From the NCBI GenBank assembly GCA_946222285.1, contig CAMIIP010000013.1:1-46536 (forward strand): a DNA stretch of 46,536 nt, in the 5' to 3' direction. This document shows, piece by piece, positions 1-8,273 of the stretch. Each line of letters opens with the position of its first letter. Position 1 is the first letter of the stretch. A program made the translations under genes and the position numbers. Below the pieces are notes generated by a model. That model did not search any database and was not told where the DNA came from. It saw nothing but the letters and a program-made list of their open reading frames with translations. The stretch comes from an uncultured Rothia sp. GTDB lineage: Bacteria; Actinomycetota; Actinomycetes; Actinomycetales; Micrococcaceae.

Positions 1-50
1 GTGCGGGGGTTGGTGTTTTTGGCAGCTGGCGGGACTTTTGAATAAGCCTC
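1..50. mobile_element. Partial insertion-sequence end (right end)
   Basis: The stretch ends in CTTTTGAATAAGCCTC (35-50). This is nearly the reverse complement of the GAGGCTTATTCATAAGG that begins a similar stretch at the other edge of the window. I read it as the last 50 bases of an IS whose body lies outside. No transposase is visible, so the family cannot be named. The boundary at base 50 is inferred from the shared repeat. Confidence 0.45.
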
Positions 51-600
51 AATAAATATATTGGAATTATTTTAAAGACGCTCTGGCATTTATGAAAATT
101 GTCTACAAGGATTATCTCGACGGCCGGTAATGACAGAAACTGACGAGGCTCAGAGGAATCACCATGTGAGATGAATTTATCTGGGACGGGGATCGAGAAA
201 GCAGAAGCCAAGTTTTCTGAACCTGTCAGGAAGCAAAAGCTGCTAGAGCAGCAAAAGCCAAACAAATCAGTAGGGATCCGCCGTTCGAATCAGCGAAAAA
301 AGCGATTGTCTATGCTGTGCTGAATCGGGCTGTAGTTACCTTTTGGGAAGTCTCATCATCTTATTCATAACAAATTTTTAACCCTTGTTTATGAAAGCTA
401 TTACCCAAGAACAGAAGGAAAACAGATATTTTGTGATTAATTCTCTTAAAATTGCCCCTCCAGATTCCCATCTAAAGGCAAAACTACTCTCTCCATGACC
501 CATAGTTCATTTGAGCAACCCAATTCGTTAGAGAGGCACTGATAGGCTTTAGGGAGCATGGGAGTATAAGAATCCCATGCCTCCTAGGCTGTTCCCCTTA
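51..600. other. Non-coding or decayed stretch downstream of parB
   Basis: I see no convincing gene here. One plus-strand reading run at about 218-369 encodes an alanine/lysine-rich stretch followed by SRDPPFESAKKAIVYAVLNR, but it has no start codon or ribosome binding site and may be a gene relic. CTTATTCATAA at 360-370 matches the core of the IS terminal repeat and may be a footprint or chance. A hairpin that could end parB transcription lies at 553-584. Confidence 0.4.
553..584 (-). terminator. Possible parB terminator hairpin
   Basis: GCATGGGA (556-563) pairs with TCCCATGC (573-580), and the stem is extended by GGAG/CTCC with a bulge. It sits just past the parB stop. There is no clear T run, so it is a weak intrinsic terminator at best. 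Confidence 0.4.
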
Positions 601-1920
601 TTATTTAGTAATTCTGGGGTCCAATACGGAGATGATTCTATTCAAATCTTCAACTGAAGCGAATTCAATCGTCATTTTTCCTTTACGGGTTCCCAACTGA
701 ATACTTACATCCGTATCTAATTTATCCGCGAACGCTTCAGCAATATAGTCTAAACGTTCATGATGCTTTTGAGGCTGAGGCGCTTTTCTTTCTTTCGAGG
801 TTTCCTCCGCTGATGCATGAACTAACTCTTCAACCGCACGCACGGAAAGACCTTCATTAACAATTTTCTGTGCAATTTTTTCAATCTCTGCCTGACTTCG
901 AAGACCAAGCAAAGCCCTCGCATGGCCAGAAGAAAGAACTCCAGCGGCTACTCTACGCTGAACCAAGGCAGGTAATTTCAGCAGACGAAGCATATTGGAA
1001 ATTTGAGGGCGCGAACGTCCAATTCGCTGCGCAAGTTCATCCTGTGTTGTTCCAAATTCTTCAAGCAATTGTTGATAAGCAGCTGCTTCTTCAATAGGGT
1101 TCAGCTGGCTACGATGCAAATTTTCAAGAAGAGCATCTCGAAGCAAATCGATGTCTTGTGTGTCGCGTATAATCGCAGGAATGGTTTCGAACCCGGCTCT
1201 TTGAGTGGCACGCCAACGACGTTCTCCCATTACCAGTTCATATTTCTCTGTATTTGATTCACGACTAGGACGTATAACGATAGGTTGCAAGACTCCAATT
1301 TCTTTAATGGAGTGGACCAGTTCGTCCATATCCTGCTCATCAAATTCAGAGCGTGGTTGCTTTCGGTTAGGATGAATATCTTTAACATTTACCTCAGCAA
1401 ATTCAGCATCAGGAACTGTTACCAACTGAGTATCATTTTCTTCAGAATCCTCACCAAAGAAGAAATCAACTGGTCGCCTGGTGACTGTAGTATTTCGCAG
1501 GGCAGCGCCCATATCTATACGGCTGGATTTCTTTGGAGAACGCGATGACTCAGAGAGGTGTGGCTTCGATGTTTCACGTGAAACATCCGATTTATTAGGA
1601 AGGCTATCTGCTTTTTTAGTAGTTGAACCGCCTCTGTTTTGACTAGAAGAAACAGATTTTTTCGCCTGTTTTTCTGTATTTTTTGAAGACCTAGTTGCGT
1701 TCTTCGATTCTTCTTTTATAGTCGCTGAATCGTCTGTTTTTGGCAAAGAGTTCTTAACCTGCAGCTGAGGTTCAACGGTAACGAGCGTGGAAGGCTTGTT
1801 CGAGGTTGCATTTCGTTTCTGATCTTGTTCAGATACTTCTTGTACAGTATCTTCTACAGGCGAGCTACTAGGAATAAGCGCGCCTAGTCCACGACCTAAT
1901 CCGCGACGTTTTTCAGCCAA
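601..1920 (-). CDS. parB: Chromosome-partitioning protein ParB
   Basis: ParB is a CTP-dependent clamp that loads at parS sites, spreads on DNA and works with ParA to segregate origins. The N-terminus has the ParA-stimulating KRRGLGRGLGALIP motif. A long, low-complexity Ser/Lys/Thr-rich linker of about 130 residues follows. Then come the ParB/Srx nuclease-like domain (NRKQPRSEFDEQDM, and GERRWRATQRAG for CTP/spreading), the helix-turn-helix (TQDELAQRIGRSRPQISNMLRLL) and a C-terminal dimerisation region. I chose the TTG at 1920 (product begins MAEKRRG, 439 aa) because GGAGG sits five bases upstream. A TTG six codons earlier also keeps the frame open. A parS site lies inside the gene, and a hairpin separates it from parA. 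Confidence 0.95.
   Translation of the reverse strand: MAEKRRGLGRGLGALIPSSSPVEDTVQEVSEQDQKRNATSNKPSTLVTVEPQLQVKNSLPKTDDSATIKEESKNATRSSKNTEKQAKKSVSSSQNRGGSTTKKADSLPNKSDVSRETSKPHLSESSRSPKKSSRIDMGAALRNTTVTRRPVDFFFGEDSEENDTQLVTVPDAEFAEVNVKDIHPNRKQPRSEFDEQDMDELVHSIKEIGVLQPIVIRPSRESNTEKYELVMGERRWRATQRAGFETIPAIIRDTQDIDLLRDALLENLHRSQLNPIEEAAAYQQLLEEFGTTQDELAQRIGRSRPQISNMLRLLKLPALVQRRVAAGVLSSGHARALLGLRSQAEIEKIAQKIVNEGLSVRAVEELVHASAEETSKERKAPQPQKHHERLDYIAEAFADKLDTDVSIQLGTRKGKMTIEFASVEDLNRIISVLDPRITK
1570..1585. promoter_or_regulatory. parS site (perfect)
   Basis: TGTTTCACGTGAAACA, the exact 16-bp palindrome bound by ParB. It lies inside the linker-coding part of parB. Confidence 0.95.
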
Positions 1921-2010
1921 TGGGTCCTCCAGAGTCAAGCATCATTATCTTCATCTTTAGTCTAGGTGAGAAGCTTCTTGGGAAACAGATAGTAAAGCAT
2001 TATTGAGTGA

Positions 2011-2026
2011 TGTTTCACGTGAAACC
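2011..2026. promoter_or_regulatory. parS site (15/16)
   Basis: TGTTTCACGTGAAACC, one mismatch at the last base. It lies between parA and parB, about 90 bases upstream of the parB start. ParB bound here could affect parB transcription. Confidence 0.9.
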
Positions 2027-2041
2027 TTCTGTATCTTTTTA

Positions 2042-2083
2042 AAAACGGCACATGCTTATCGAGCTTATCGAGCATGTGCCGTT
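2042..2083 (-). terminator. Terminator between parA and parB
   Basis: A perfect 14-bp stem AAACGGCACATGCT / AGCATGTGCCGTTT closes a loop that itself repeats CTTATCGAG. Read on the minus strand it is followed by TTTTTAAAAA, so it should end parA transcripts and leave parB to its own promoter. Confidence 0.75.
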
Positions 2084-2102
2084 TAATAAGAAATTAGATT
2101 AT

Positions 2103-3143
2103 CTAGCGATCTAATGCATTACCATTAAAGGGCTTCTGCGCAATTTCAATGGCAGCCTGTAGGTATGCTCGCGCGCCTGTAGAAGTTGGATCATAGCTCA
2201 TTACTGTTTGCTGATAACTGGGAGCTTCTGAAATTCGTACAGATCGAGGAATAAGCGCTTCGAGGACTTCTTGAGGGAAATGTTCTCGAACTTCATCAGC
2301 AACCTGAGAAGCAAGATTTGTACGTCCATCGTACATAGTCAGCAAGATGGTGCTAATTCGTAGGTTTGAGTTGAGATGCTTCTGAATCATTTGAATATTC
2401 TTGAGTAGCTGGCTTAGCCCCTCCAATGCGTAATACTCACACTGGATTGGAATCAGAACTTCTTGAGCAGCGACAAAAGCGTTAATAGTCAAAAGACCAA
2501 GGCTAGGTGGACAGTCAATAAATACATAGTCTAAGCGCGGTAAACCATCTTTTTCGCGTTGCTTTGCATAATCGTCTAAGGCACCTTTGAGTCTAGTTTC
2601 GCGTGAGACCATAGAGACCAATTCGATCTCGGCACCAGCTAAATCTATGCTTGCTGGGGCGCACCACAGCTGAGGAATATCTGGGCATTCTTTAACAATA
2701 GATGCCAGCGGAAGATCATCAATAAGCACGTCATAGGTACTTTGAATATCGGTTCCATGTTCAATATTGAGAGCAGTAGAAGCATTACCCTGAGGATCGT
2801 TATCAATCACCAGTACGTTCATGCCTTTCATAGCAAGAGCTGCAGCAAGGTTTACAGCCGTACTGGTTTTTCCAACGCCACCTTTTTGATTTGAGATGGT
2901 AAATACTCGAGTTTGAAGCGGATGCTCGATCTTCACTTTTTCCAGTTTTTCAAACTGTTTTTTTTCACTCATAATTTCTTTCACCAATGGAGTATCGAGA
3001 GTTTGGGCTTGAACTTCTCGCTCAAGTTTTTTACGCGTTTCACGTGAAACATTCTTTCCACGATCAGGTTTGACGGCGATAGTTGGGTCGGATGATTCAG
3101 GAGGCATCCCGAAGTCTGGGATGTTAAGTTGCGTTTGTTTCAC
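2103..3143 (-). CDS. parA: Chromosome-partitioning ATPase ParA
   Basis: ParA is a Walker-type ATPase that binds the nucleoid and moves ParB-parS complexes. The deviant Walker A is SNQKGGVGKTSTAVNLA, followed by IDNDPQGNAST and the Walker B region DYVFIDCPPSLGLLT; the C-terminal part with ILLTMYDGRTNLASQV is intact. A basic N-terminal extension of about 85 residues precedes the ATPase domain, as is common in actinobacteria. I chose the GTG at 3143 (begins MKQTQL, 346 aa) because GGAGAAG is six bases upstream. A TTG at 3158 keeps the frame open. A parS site lies near the 5' end of the coding region. Confidence 0.95.
   Translation of the reverse strand: MKQTQLNIPDFGMPPESSDPTIAVKPDRGKNVSRETRKKLEREVQAQTLDTPLVKEIMSEKKQFEKLEKVKIEHPLQTRVFTISNQKGGVGKTSTAVNLAAALAMKGMNVLVIDNDPQGNASTALNIEHGTDIQSTYDVLIDDLPLASIVKECPDIPQLWCAPASIDLAGAEIELVSMVSRETRLKGALDDYAKQREKDGLPRLDYVFIDCPPSLGLLTINAFVAAQEVLIPIQCEYYALEGLSQLLKNIQMIQKHLNSNLRISTILLTMYDGRTNLASQVADEVREHFPQEVLEALIPRSVRISEAPSYQQTVMSYDPTSTGARAYLQAAIEIAQKPFNGNALDR
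3036..3051. promoter_or_regulatory. parS site (15/16)
   Basis: CGTTTCACGTGAAACA, one mismatch at the first base, inside the part of parA that encodes the N-terminal extension. Confidence 0.9.
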
Positions 3144-3402
3144 GATAAGCTTCTCCAAGACCTATTTGATTCGTTAGGATTAAGAGTACAGCCCATCTCT
3201 TACACTTAGAAATACTTATAAAAATTAACCATTTTAGGTAGTTTTATGGTTTGTTTAAACATATATTTTATTTGAGTCATCAAACCATTCGCAGACAATC
3301 CCCTACAGCCGGCTTCTTCGTTCCCACGAGGCTACGTGCACTAGCCCTTATAGGAATTGCCTTATACCTGGCTATCGAAAACACTTTTGAGGGAGAGCCT
3401 CT

Positions 3403-3994
3403 ATGCTTATTGATTTATTTGAACCTCAGATTTTTCCATCTGTTGGGGTCTTTGCCTATGCTCCACTCTCCGGTGAAATTTATGCGCCATGTGCTCTTGA
3501 AAAATTTCAAAAACCAAATGCCCAGAGATAGAGCCCCTTGGTGCAGCAGTATCACCACATGCGGGTTCTCCACGCCAGAGAAACCTATTATCACTTTCCT
3601 AGCAAAAATTCATAACTTCGATATATTTCAACAAGGTAGGCCCAAACTTTTTATCCATCCTGATGCTGGCATAAAGATTCCCCTCATGGCTCAAAAAAAT
3701 TTTCGACTGCATCTATCTGACTCTCATCTTGCACCTGCGTTGGAGGATCCTCTTACCCAGAAAACCTATTTTATTTCTACAGATTTACTACATAAATTCA
3801 AGCAGTTCGTCAGCCTGTATACCAGTTTTGATATTTATTCTGATACCTCCCCTGTTAATTATTTGGGGGAAGTGGATTTCTCTCGAACAGATCGTCCGTC
3901 GGAAATCGACCGTGCGCGAGACTACCTTGAACTTCAGCAAGAGATCCGAATAAAACTCATCCATGAGCTCATGCTCTACTTCAAGATAGTCTGA
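3403..3994 (+). pseudogene. Degraded PTS glucose-type EIIA-like gene
   Basis: No single frame covers the gene, but pieces in three frames resemble an EIIA(Glc)/Crr domain in order. From ATG 3403, after a good GGGAGAG site, the frame reads VGVFAYAPLSGEIYAPCALE and then stops. Another frame gives EPLGAAVSPHAG. A third gives AKIHNFDIF...KLFIHPDAGIKIPL, matching the HAF..I....G..LLIHIGIDTV..L region around the two active histidines. It ends ISTDLLHKF...SPVNYLGEV. In an intact EIIA the second His takes phosphate from HPr. With at least two shifts the gene is probably dead. A 247-residue frame opening at 3251 spans part of it but has no family match before residue 110. The assignment rests on motif spacing only. 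Confidence 0.5.
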
Positions 3995-4005
3995 AAATCT
4001 CCTCA

Positions 4006-4021
4006 TGTTTCACGTGAAACA
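4006..4021. promoter_or_regulatory. parS site (perfect)
   Basis: TGTTTCACGTGAAACA, intergenic, just past the degraded EIIA-like gene. It is the outermost of the four parS sites and the closest to oriC. Confidence 0.95.
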
Positions 4022-4057
4022 TCGTATTAAATTCGGAGCTATGTTCTTAAAACGAAT

Positions 4058-4087
4058 GAGGGCTTCGCCGAAACCAGCGAAGCCCTC
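4058..4087. terminator. Hairpin between convergent transcripts
   Basis: A perfect 11-bp stem GAGGGCTTCGC / GCGAAGCCCTC with an 8-base loop. It lies between the plus-strand EIIA relic and the minus-strand flavoprotein gene and could stop either transcript. There is no long T run on either strand. Confidence 0.5.
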
Positions 4088-4256
4088 ACTACATCACACA
4101 CACATTCTGAGGTAGAAACCTCTGAGCAAGATTCACATCTTTCCCAATCACACACTTAGATTGCTTCTGAGATTTTCTCTTCTCGAACCATCTATAACTA
4201 GTTAACCGTACCCGCCTTTAGGAAAGTTCTATATTAGCTGAATATCAGCTAGGAAT

Positions 4257-5417
4257 TTATTTACCACCATTCCTTTGCAACTTCACCCTTTTTTCCACCA
4301 CAGTTGCCGCATGCCTAGCAGCATGGCGAGCGCCGATAGTTGAAGCAGAGGGATCATAGCCTACGAGCTGAACGCGCGAATCAGCTACCGCAGTTGTCGC
4401 TGCTTGAACATCGCCAGGTACTCGTTCCAGAGCTATTCCACCTTGAACAGATCGTAAATGTAGAGGATTCAAGTGCAAAATATCTGAACGAAATCCGGTA
4501 GCCCAGAGAATCACATCAACCTCCTCAAAATCGCCATTAGACCAGCGCACACCGGTTGGTTCTATGCGTTCAAACATGGACCTGCGCTGATCGTACACCC
4601 CTTGTTTTTTGGCATATTGCTCTTGAGGCCTTAAAAACAACCCTGTGGAACTAACTACGCTGGCGGGTGCCATACCCGAAACCGCGCGTTTTTCTACCCA
4701 TTCCACCGCTTTTAGTCCGTCAAAAGTTTCCTGAAGCCACTGCGGTTCACGACGAGTCGTCCACACCAATTTCGAATGATGGGCGAGCTCTCCCAAAAAT
4801 TGCACCGCAGAAGCACCTCCTCCCACTACCAAAACGCGCTTACCAGCAAGAGCATCGGGTCCAGGATAGGAAGAAATATGAAAGTACTCGCCGGTAAAGG
4901 TTTCAGCCCCTAAGTAGTGAGGCACAAATGGCCGTTCCCAGGTACCGGTAGCATTCACGAGTGTTTGTGTGAACAGATTTCCGACCGAGGTCTGTACCAA
5001 CAAATTGTTGTCCATGTTCTCCACCGAAAATACCCGTACAGGACGTAGCACCGGCAAGCTATGTTCTTGTTCGTAACGAGTAAAGTACGCCGGTACAGCC
5101 TGGTTGGCACGCTCATCTGAGGATTCCGGCGCAACTGAGCCCGGCAAATCAGCAACGCCGTGAACATCCTTCATGGTGAGAGAATCCCAGCGATGTTGCC
5201 AAGCACCCCCTGCGGAGGCATTTGAATCGAGTACCACAAAATCAATACCTCGCCTCTTGAGCTCATAAGCTGCCGCCAACCCTGACTGACCAGCACCAAT
5301 CACAATAGATTCCAGGACGACGCCGCTGGCAGAATCGTGCGCGGCGAACCACTCCTCTGCTTCCAAGTTGGCTAGATCTCTTGAATCGGATTCTTTTGAG
5401 TCTTTATTGAGCTTCAC
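4257..5417 (-). CDS. FMO-like FAD/NAD(P)-dependent oxidoreductase
   Basis: A flavin-containing monooxygenase-type protein of the CzcO/YpdA-like group, 386 aa. The FAD-binding Rossmann motif is GAGQSGLAAAYELKRRG at about residue 42, followed by GGAWQHRWDSL, the usual second flavin contact. The NAD(P)-binding motif VVGGGASAVQF is near residue 197. ATGFRSD near the C-terminus is the ATGF signature of this group. It should use NADPH and oxygen on a small soft nucleophile or a thiol; the substrate cannot be read from the sequence. It stands alone on the minus strand between rsmG and the parA region, which is not its usual place, so it is probably an insertion. Confidence 0.8.
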   Translation of the reverse strand: MKLNKDSKESDSRDLANLEAEEWFAAHDSASGVVLESIVIGAGQSGLAAAYELKRRGIDFVVLDSNASAGGAWQHRWDSLTMKDVHGVADLPGSVAPESSDERANQAVPAYFTRYEQEHSLPVLRPVRVFSVENMDNNLLVQTSVGNLFTQTLVNATGTWERPFVPHYLGAETFTGEYFHISSYPGPDALAGKRVLVVGGGASAVQFLGELAHHSKLVWTTRREPQWLQETFDGLKAVEWVEKRAVSGMAPASVVSSTGLFLRPQEQYAKKQGVYDQRRSMFERIEPTGVRWSNGDFEEVDVILWATGFRSDILHLNPLHLRSVQGGIALERVPGDVQAATTAVADSRVQLVGYDPSASTIGARHAARHAATVVEKRVKLQRNGGK

Positions 5418-5516
5418 GCATGATTCAACGCTTTAAATAGAAAATTTATGCCCAGGAAAGCAGCTATTGATTCGCCTTCCGTTGTATCGATACCTGTTGT
5501 GGCTAACCTATGGTCA

Positions 5517-5553
5517 TTTTTGCAGGGATATTTGCTCTATAACCCTGCAAAAA
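5517..5553. repeat. Inverted repeat upstream of the flavoprotein gene
   Basis: TTTTTGCAGGG (5517-5527) and CCCTGCAAAAA (5543-5553) form a perfect 11-bp inverted repeat with a 15-base loop, about 100 bases upstream of the flavoprotein start. Without a T tail on either strand it may be an operator rather than a terminator. Confidence 0.5.
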
Positions 5554-5592
5554 AATACCAAGATGGGCAAAGTTCAGCCACACCATAAAAAT

Positions 5593-5630
5593 CGGGCTGT
5601 TCTCACTCCTCTCAGAGTAAGAACAGCCCG
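5593..5630 (-). terminator. Terminator of the rpmH-rsmG cluster
   Basis: CGGGCTGTTCT / AGAACAGCCCG form an 11-bp stem that, read on the minus strand, is followed by ATTTTTATGG. It lies 26 bases past the rsmG stop. Confidence 0.8.
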
Positions 5631-5655
5631 CATCTCGGCTTGAAAAAAATAATCT

Positions 5656-6300
5656 TTAAAGCACTACCTGTACCACCGTCGTCGGCTCTTCAAGTAGATT
5701 CTCGCCAGCGGTCAGGATGTCCACTTCGCGAGCGCCATACTTGTTGAGCTTCTTGCGGGCTTTGGTGATTTCTTCTGCCGCTGAACGCCCCTTGAGCGCC
5801 AAGAGCTCACCGGTGCCTCGCAGGATAGGCAGAGTAATATCCAAGAGCCCTATCAGAGCAGAAACCGCGCGGGCAGTCACAAAATCGGCGTCCACCATGC
5901 CTACCGCTTGCTCGGCACGCGAGCGCAGAATATCCACGTTCTCCAACCCGAGGTCTTCAATCACCTCGTCCAACCAGATCACGCGGCGTTCTAACGGCTC
6001 TATAAGCGTTAGGGAGAGGTCAGGGCGAGCAATAGCAAGGCAGAGCCCCGGTAAGCCTGCTCCGGAGCCTACATCTGCCACAGAAGCGTTGGGAGTAATA
6101 AATTCTTCAACGACGGCGCAGTTGAGCACGTGACGCGCCCAGAGCCTGGGCACTTCACGAGGGCCGATGAGACCCCGCTCAATACCGCTGGTTGCAAGAT
6201 GTTCCACGTAGCGCTGAGCAAGGGGTAACCTGTCGCCAAAAATTTTCTGCGCGGCGTCTAGCTCTGTACCTTCGAGAAGGGGTAGTTCTACTTCACTCAT
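5656..6300 (-). CDS. rsmG: 16S rRNA (guanine-527-N7)-methyltransferase RsmG
   Basis: RsmG (GidB) uses SAM to methylate G527 of 16S rRNA; its loss gives low-level streptomycin resistance in many bacteria. The 214-aa protein shows the family start DRLPLAQRYVEHLATSGIERGLIGPRE..RLWARHVLN. The SAM-binding loop is ADVGSGAGLPGLCLAIARPD and the later motif is IEPLERRVIWLDEV. Length and order are normal. It starts 2 bases after the jag stop and is the last gene of the minus-strand cluster leading away from oriC. Confidence 0.95.
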   Translation of the reverse strand: MSEVELPLLEGTELDAAQKIFGDRLPLAQRYVEHLATSGIERGLIGPREVPRLWARHVLNCAVVEEFITPNASVADVGSGAGLPGLCLAIARPDLSLTLIEPLERRVIWLDEVIEDLGLENVDILRSRAEQAVGMVDADFVTARAVSALIGLLDITLPILRGTGELLALKGRSAAEEITKARKKLNKYGAREVDILTAGENLLEEPTTVVQVVL

Positions 6301-6302
6301 TT

Positions 6303-6818
6303 TTAGTCCTCCGACAGCGAGATCACGATGTGGCGTCTAGAGCCTTCGCCTTCTGATTCGCTGAACAGACCGTTTTCGGCAACCAAATCGTGCACCAGTT
6401 TACGTTCATACGCGCCCAGTGGTTCTAGATGGAAATCTTCGCCTGTTTCTTTGACGGTGGAGATTGCTTCCTCTGCCATGGTTGTCAGACGCTTGATGCG
6501 GTTGGCGCGGTGGTGAGCAATGTCCAGAATCAGGCGGGAGCGGTTACCGGTAGCGGCTAGCACCGACAAGCGGACGAGTTCTTGCAATGAATCCAGAACT
6601 TCACCGTGCTGGCCTACCAGTGTCTCCAGATCTTCGTTATCGCCGTCTTCGGTCAGAACCGAGAGATAGGTGCGATTGTTACGAATCTCGATATCAATAT
6701 CGCCGTCGATATCGGCAATGTCAAGGAGCTCTTCAAGGTAGTCGGCGGCGATATCGCCTTCTTCTTCCAGTGCGGTGAGGTCTTCTTCGGCCTCTAAGGT
6801 TTGGGGTGCTTCAGACAC
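6303..6818 (-). CDS. Jag/KhpB-like R3H RNA-binding protein
   Basis: A 171-aa single-strand nucleic acid-binding protein of the SpoIIIJ-associated (Jag/KhpB) group. The acidic N-terminus is followed by a KH-II-like region (DYLEELLDIADIDGDIDIEI ... GQHGEVLDSLQELVRL) and an R3H domain carrying HHRANRIKRL and the LEPLGAYERKLVHDLVAENGL helix. It ends RRHIVISLSED, the usual end in actinobacteria. It lies between yidC and rsmG, its conserved place, and acts in the cytoplasm on RNA linked to envelope growth. The acidic start is a normal feature of the actinobacterial forms. Confidence 0.9.
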   Translation of the reverse strand: MSEAPQTLEAEEDLTALEEEGDIAADYLEELLDIADIDGDIDIEIRNNRTYLSVLTEDGDNEDLETLVGQHGEVLDSLQELVRLSVLAATGNRSRLILDIAHHRANRIKRLTTMAEEAISTVKETGEDFHLEPLGAYERKLVHDLVAENGLFSESEGEGSRRHIVISLSED

Positions 6819-6851
6819 GAAATATCTCCTGTAGTCCGTTGGGTGATTCTC

Positions 6852-7820
6852 TTATTTTTTATGCTGGCGCTGGCGTTTTTTACTGACCGGTTGTTGACGC
6901 TGACCGCGAGCTGCACGCTCACGAGCTTCTGCAAGTTCCTGCTCGTGTTCTTCCTTAGATTTGCCTAGAGGAGGTAGGCCTTTAGCGGCACGACGTTCAT
7001 TCAGTTCACGTTCGGCTTGAGAACCGGGGGTGGGATTGTTGCGAATAACCCACCACTGCTGTCCTACTGACCAGATATTGGAGATAGTCCAGTAGATGAG
7101 AACGCCGATGGGGAAGTTAATACCGGAAACCAAGAAGATAATGGGAAAAACATACAGCATAATCTGCTGCTGGCGGTACATGGGCGACTCTTTGGCAGCA
7201 TCAGACATGTTCTTCGCACCGAGCTGCTTCTGCGAGTAGAACATGGAGAGGGTCATCAGAATCACGAGGATGATGGCGGTGGCAATAGTCATCGCATGGT
7301 TGCCGTCGCCAGGTTTCATCATGGTGGAGAACAGCGGTACCTGGTTGAAAATGTAGGCATCATTGAACTGCTTGACCATGTCGGGAGTCAACAGAAGAAT
7401 ACCCTCGTTGTTCTGCGCAGCGGCAGGAACACCGTTGAGTACGCGGAATAGACCAAAGAAAATAGGCATCTGTACGAGAATCGGCAGGCAAGAAGCTAGC
7501 GGATTAGAACCGGTCTTACGATAGAGAGCCATCTGCTCCTGTGCCATAGCCTGGCGGGAGAGCTGGTCAGTTTTGCCCTTGTACTTTTTCTGGAGTTTAG
7601 CCAGTTCAGGCTGCAGTTCCTGCATGCCGCGCATGGATTTAATCTGCTTGAGAAAAAGGGGAATAGTGAGCGTACGCATCACCAGTGTCAGTCCAATGAT
7701 GGCAAGCACCCAGACGGTACCGGATGCTGGATCCATACCGAGAGCAGTAAAGAGAGTGTGAAACACCCAAAGAATCGCCGAAACGATCCATTTAAAGGGC
7801 CAGAGGATAGTATCAATCAT
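6852..7820 (-). CDS. yidC: Membrane protein insertase YidC
   Basis: YidC/Oxa1/Alb3-family insertase, 322 aa, which inserts and folds inner-membrane proteins alone or with SecYEG. It has five predicted membrane segments. The first is near residues 5-30; MDPASGTVWVLAIIGLTLV then leads to the charged cytoplasmic hairpin MRGMQELQPELAKLQKKYKG with the hydrophilic-groove arginine (VMRTLTIPLFLKQ). The conserved NPLASCLPILVQMPIFFGLF follows. A basic C-terminal tail (KKRQRQHKK) would touch the ribosome. There is no large periplasmic domain, as expected for a Gram-positive. It lies 50 bases downstream of yidD. Confidence 0.95.
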   Translation of the reverse strand: MIDTILWPFKWIVSAILWVFHTLFTALGMDPASGTVWVLAIIGLTLVMRTLTIPLFLKQIKSMRGMQELQPELAKLQKKYKGKTDQLSRQAMAQEQMALYRKTGSNPLASCLPILVQMPIFFGLFRVLNGVPAAAQNNEGILLLTPDMVKQFNDAYIFNQVPLFSTMMKPGDGNHAMTIATAIILVILMTLSMFYSQKQLGAKNMSDAAKESPMYRQQQIMLYVFPIIFLVSGINFPIGVLIYWTISNIWSVGQQWWVIRNNPTPGSQAERELNERRAAKGLPPLGKSKEEHEQELAEARERAARGQRQQPVSKKRQRQHKK

Positions 7821-7870
7821 CTATTTCTCCTTGACTCTTACGAGCCAGTTAGGTAGGGTTTCCGCGGTTT

Positions 7871-8269
7871 TTAGTGAGAAATCCGCGGATGATTCAAAAG
7901 AATAATTTTGGGTTCGGTACCGGGAGTAAAGCTTCGTTTCCCGGGAGGGACGTCGTCCACTCCCCCAGTTGCCCAGGGATGGCATTTGAGCAGACGGCGC
8001 ACGGTCAGCGAGATACCTTTGACCGCTCCATGAACGGTAATTGCCTCTAGCCCGTATGCGGAACAGCTCGGAAAGTATCGGCAAACATTTCCATAGAGAG
8101 GGGAAATCATTGCACGGTAAGCCTTGAGAAAAGCGATAAGAAAGTTCTGTGGAAGAGTCCAGACTGCTTCGCTCACAGTTGAAGGCCACACAAATTCGTG
8201 GGGGGCATTTTCAAGAGAGACTTGTGGGGAGGAAGAAGAGGAGCCTTCTGCTGTGGTGGGGCTGTCCAT
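7871..8269 (-). CDS. yidD: YidD membrane protein insertion efficiency factor
   Basis: A small membrane-associated protein that aids YidC-dependent insertion. The DUF37 core is clear: LPQNFLIAFLKAYRAMISPLYGNVCRYFPSCSAYGLEAITVHGAVKG..LTVRRLLKCHPW. It includes the conserved Cys-containing R-Y-x-P-S-C-S-x-Y motif and the LL-x-C-x-P-W motif. The 132-aa form has an extra Ser-rich N-terminus of about 35 residues and a C-terminal tail beyond the usual 80-residue core. It begins 4 bases after rnpA ends. A frame on the same strand at 7821-8189 is an out-of-frame overlap and not a gene. Confidence 0.93.
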   Translation of the reverse strand: MDSPTTAEGSSSSSPQVSLENAPHEFVWPSTVSEAVWTLPQNFLIAFLKAYRAMISPLYGNVCRYFPSCSAYGLEAITVHGAVKGISLTVRRLLKCHPWATGGVDDVPPGKRSFTPGTEPKIILLNHPRISH

Positions 8270-8273
8270 AAAA

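Noticed and set aside
2606..2621. AGTTTCGCGTGAGACC inside parA, a degenerate parS
   Set aside because: It differs from the consensus at four positions, including ones critical for ParB binding, so I do not call it a site.
3788..4006. 72-codon minus-strand frame next to parS
   Set aside because: It overlaps the EIIA-like relic in antisense, has no ribosome site and runs into a parS site. The plus-strand reading fits a known family better.
7821..8189. 122-codon minus-strand frame overlapping yidD
   Set aside because: Same strand but another frame; yidD has the conserved motifs and this frame has none.
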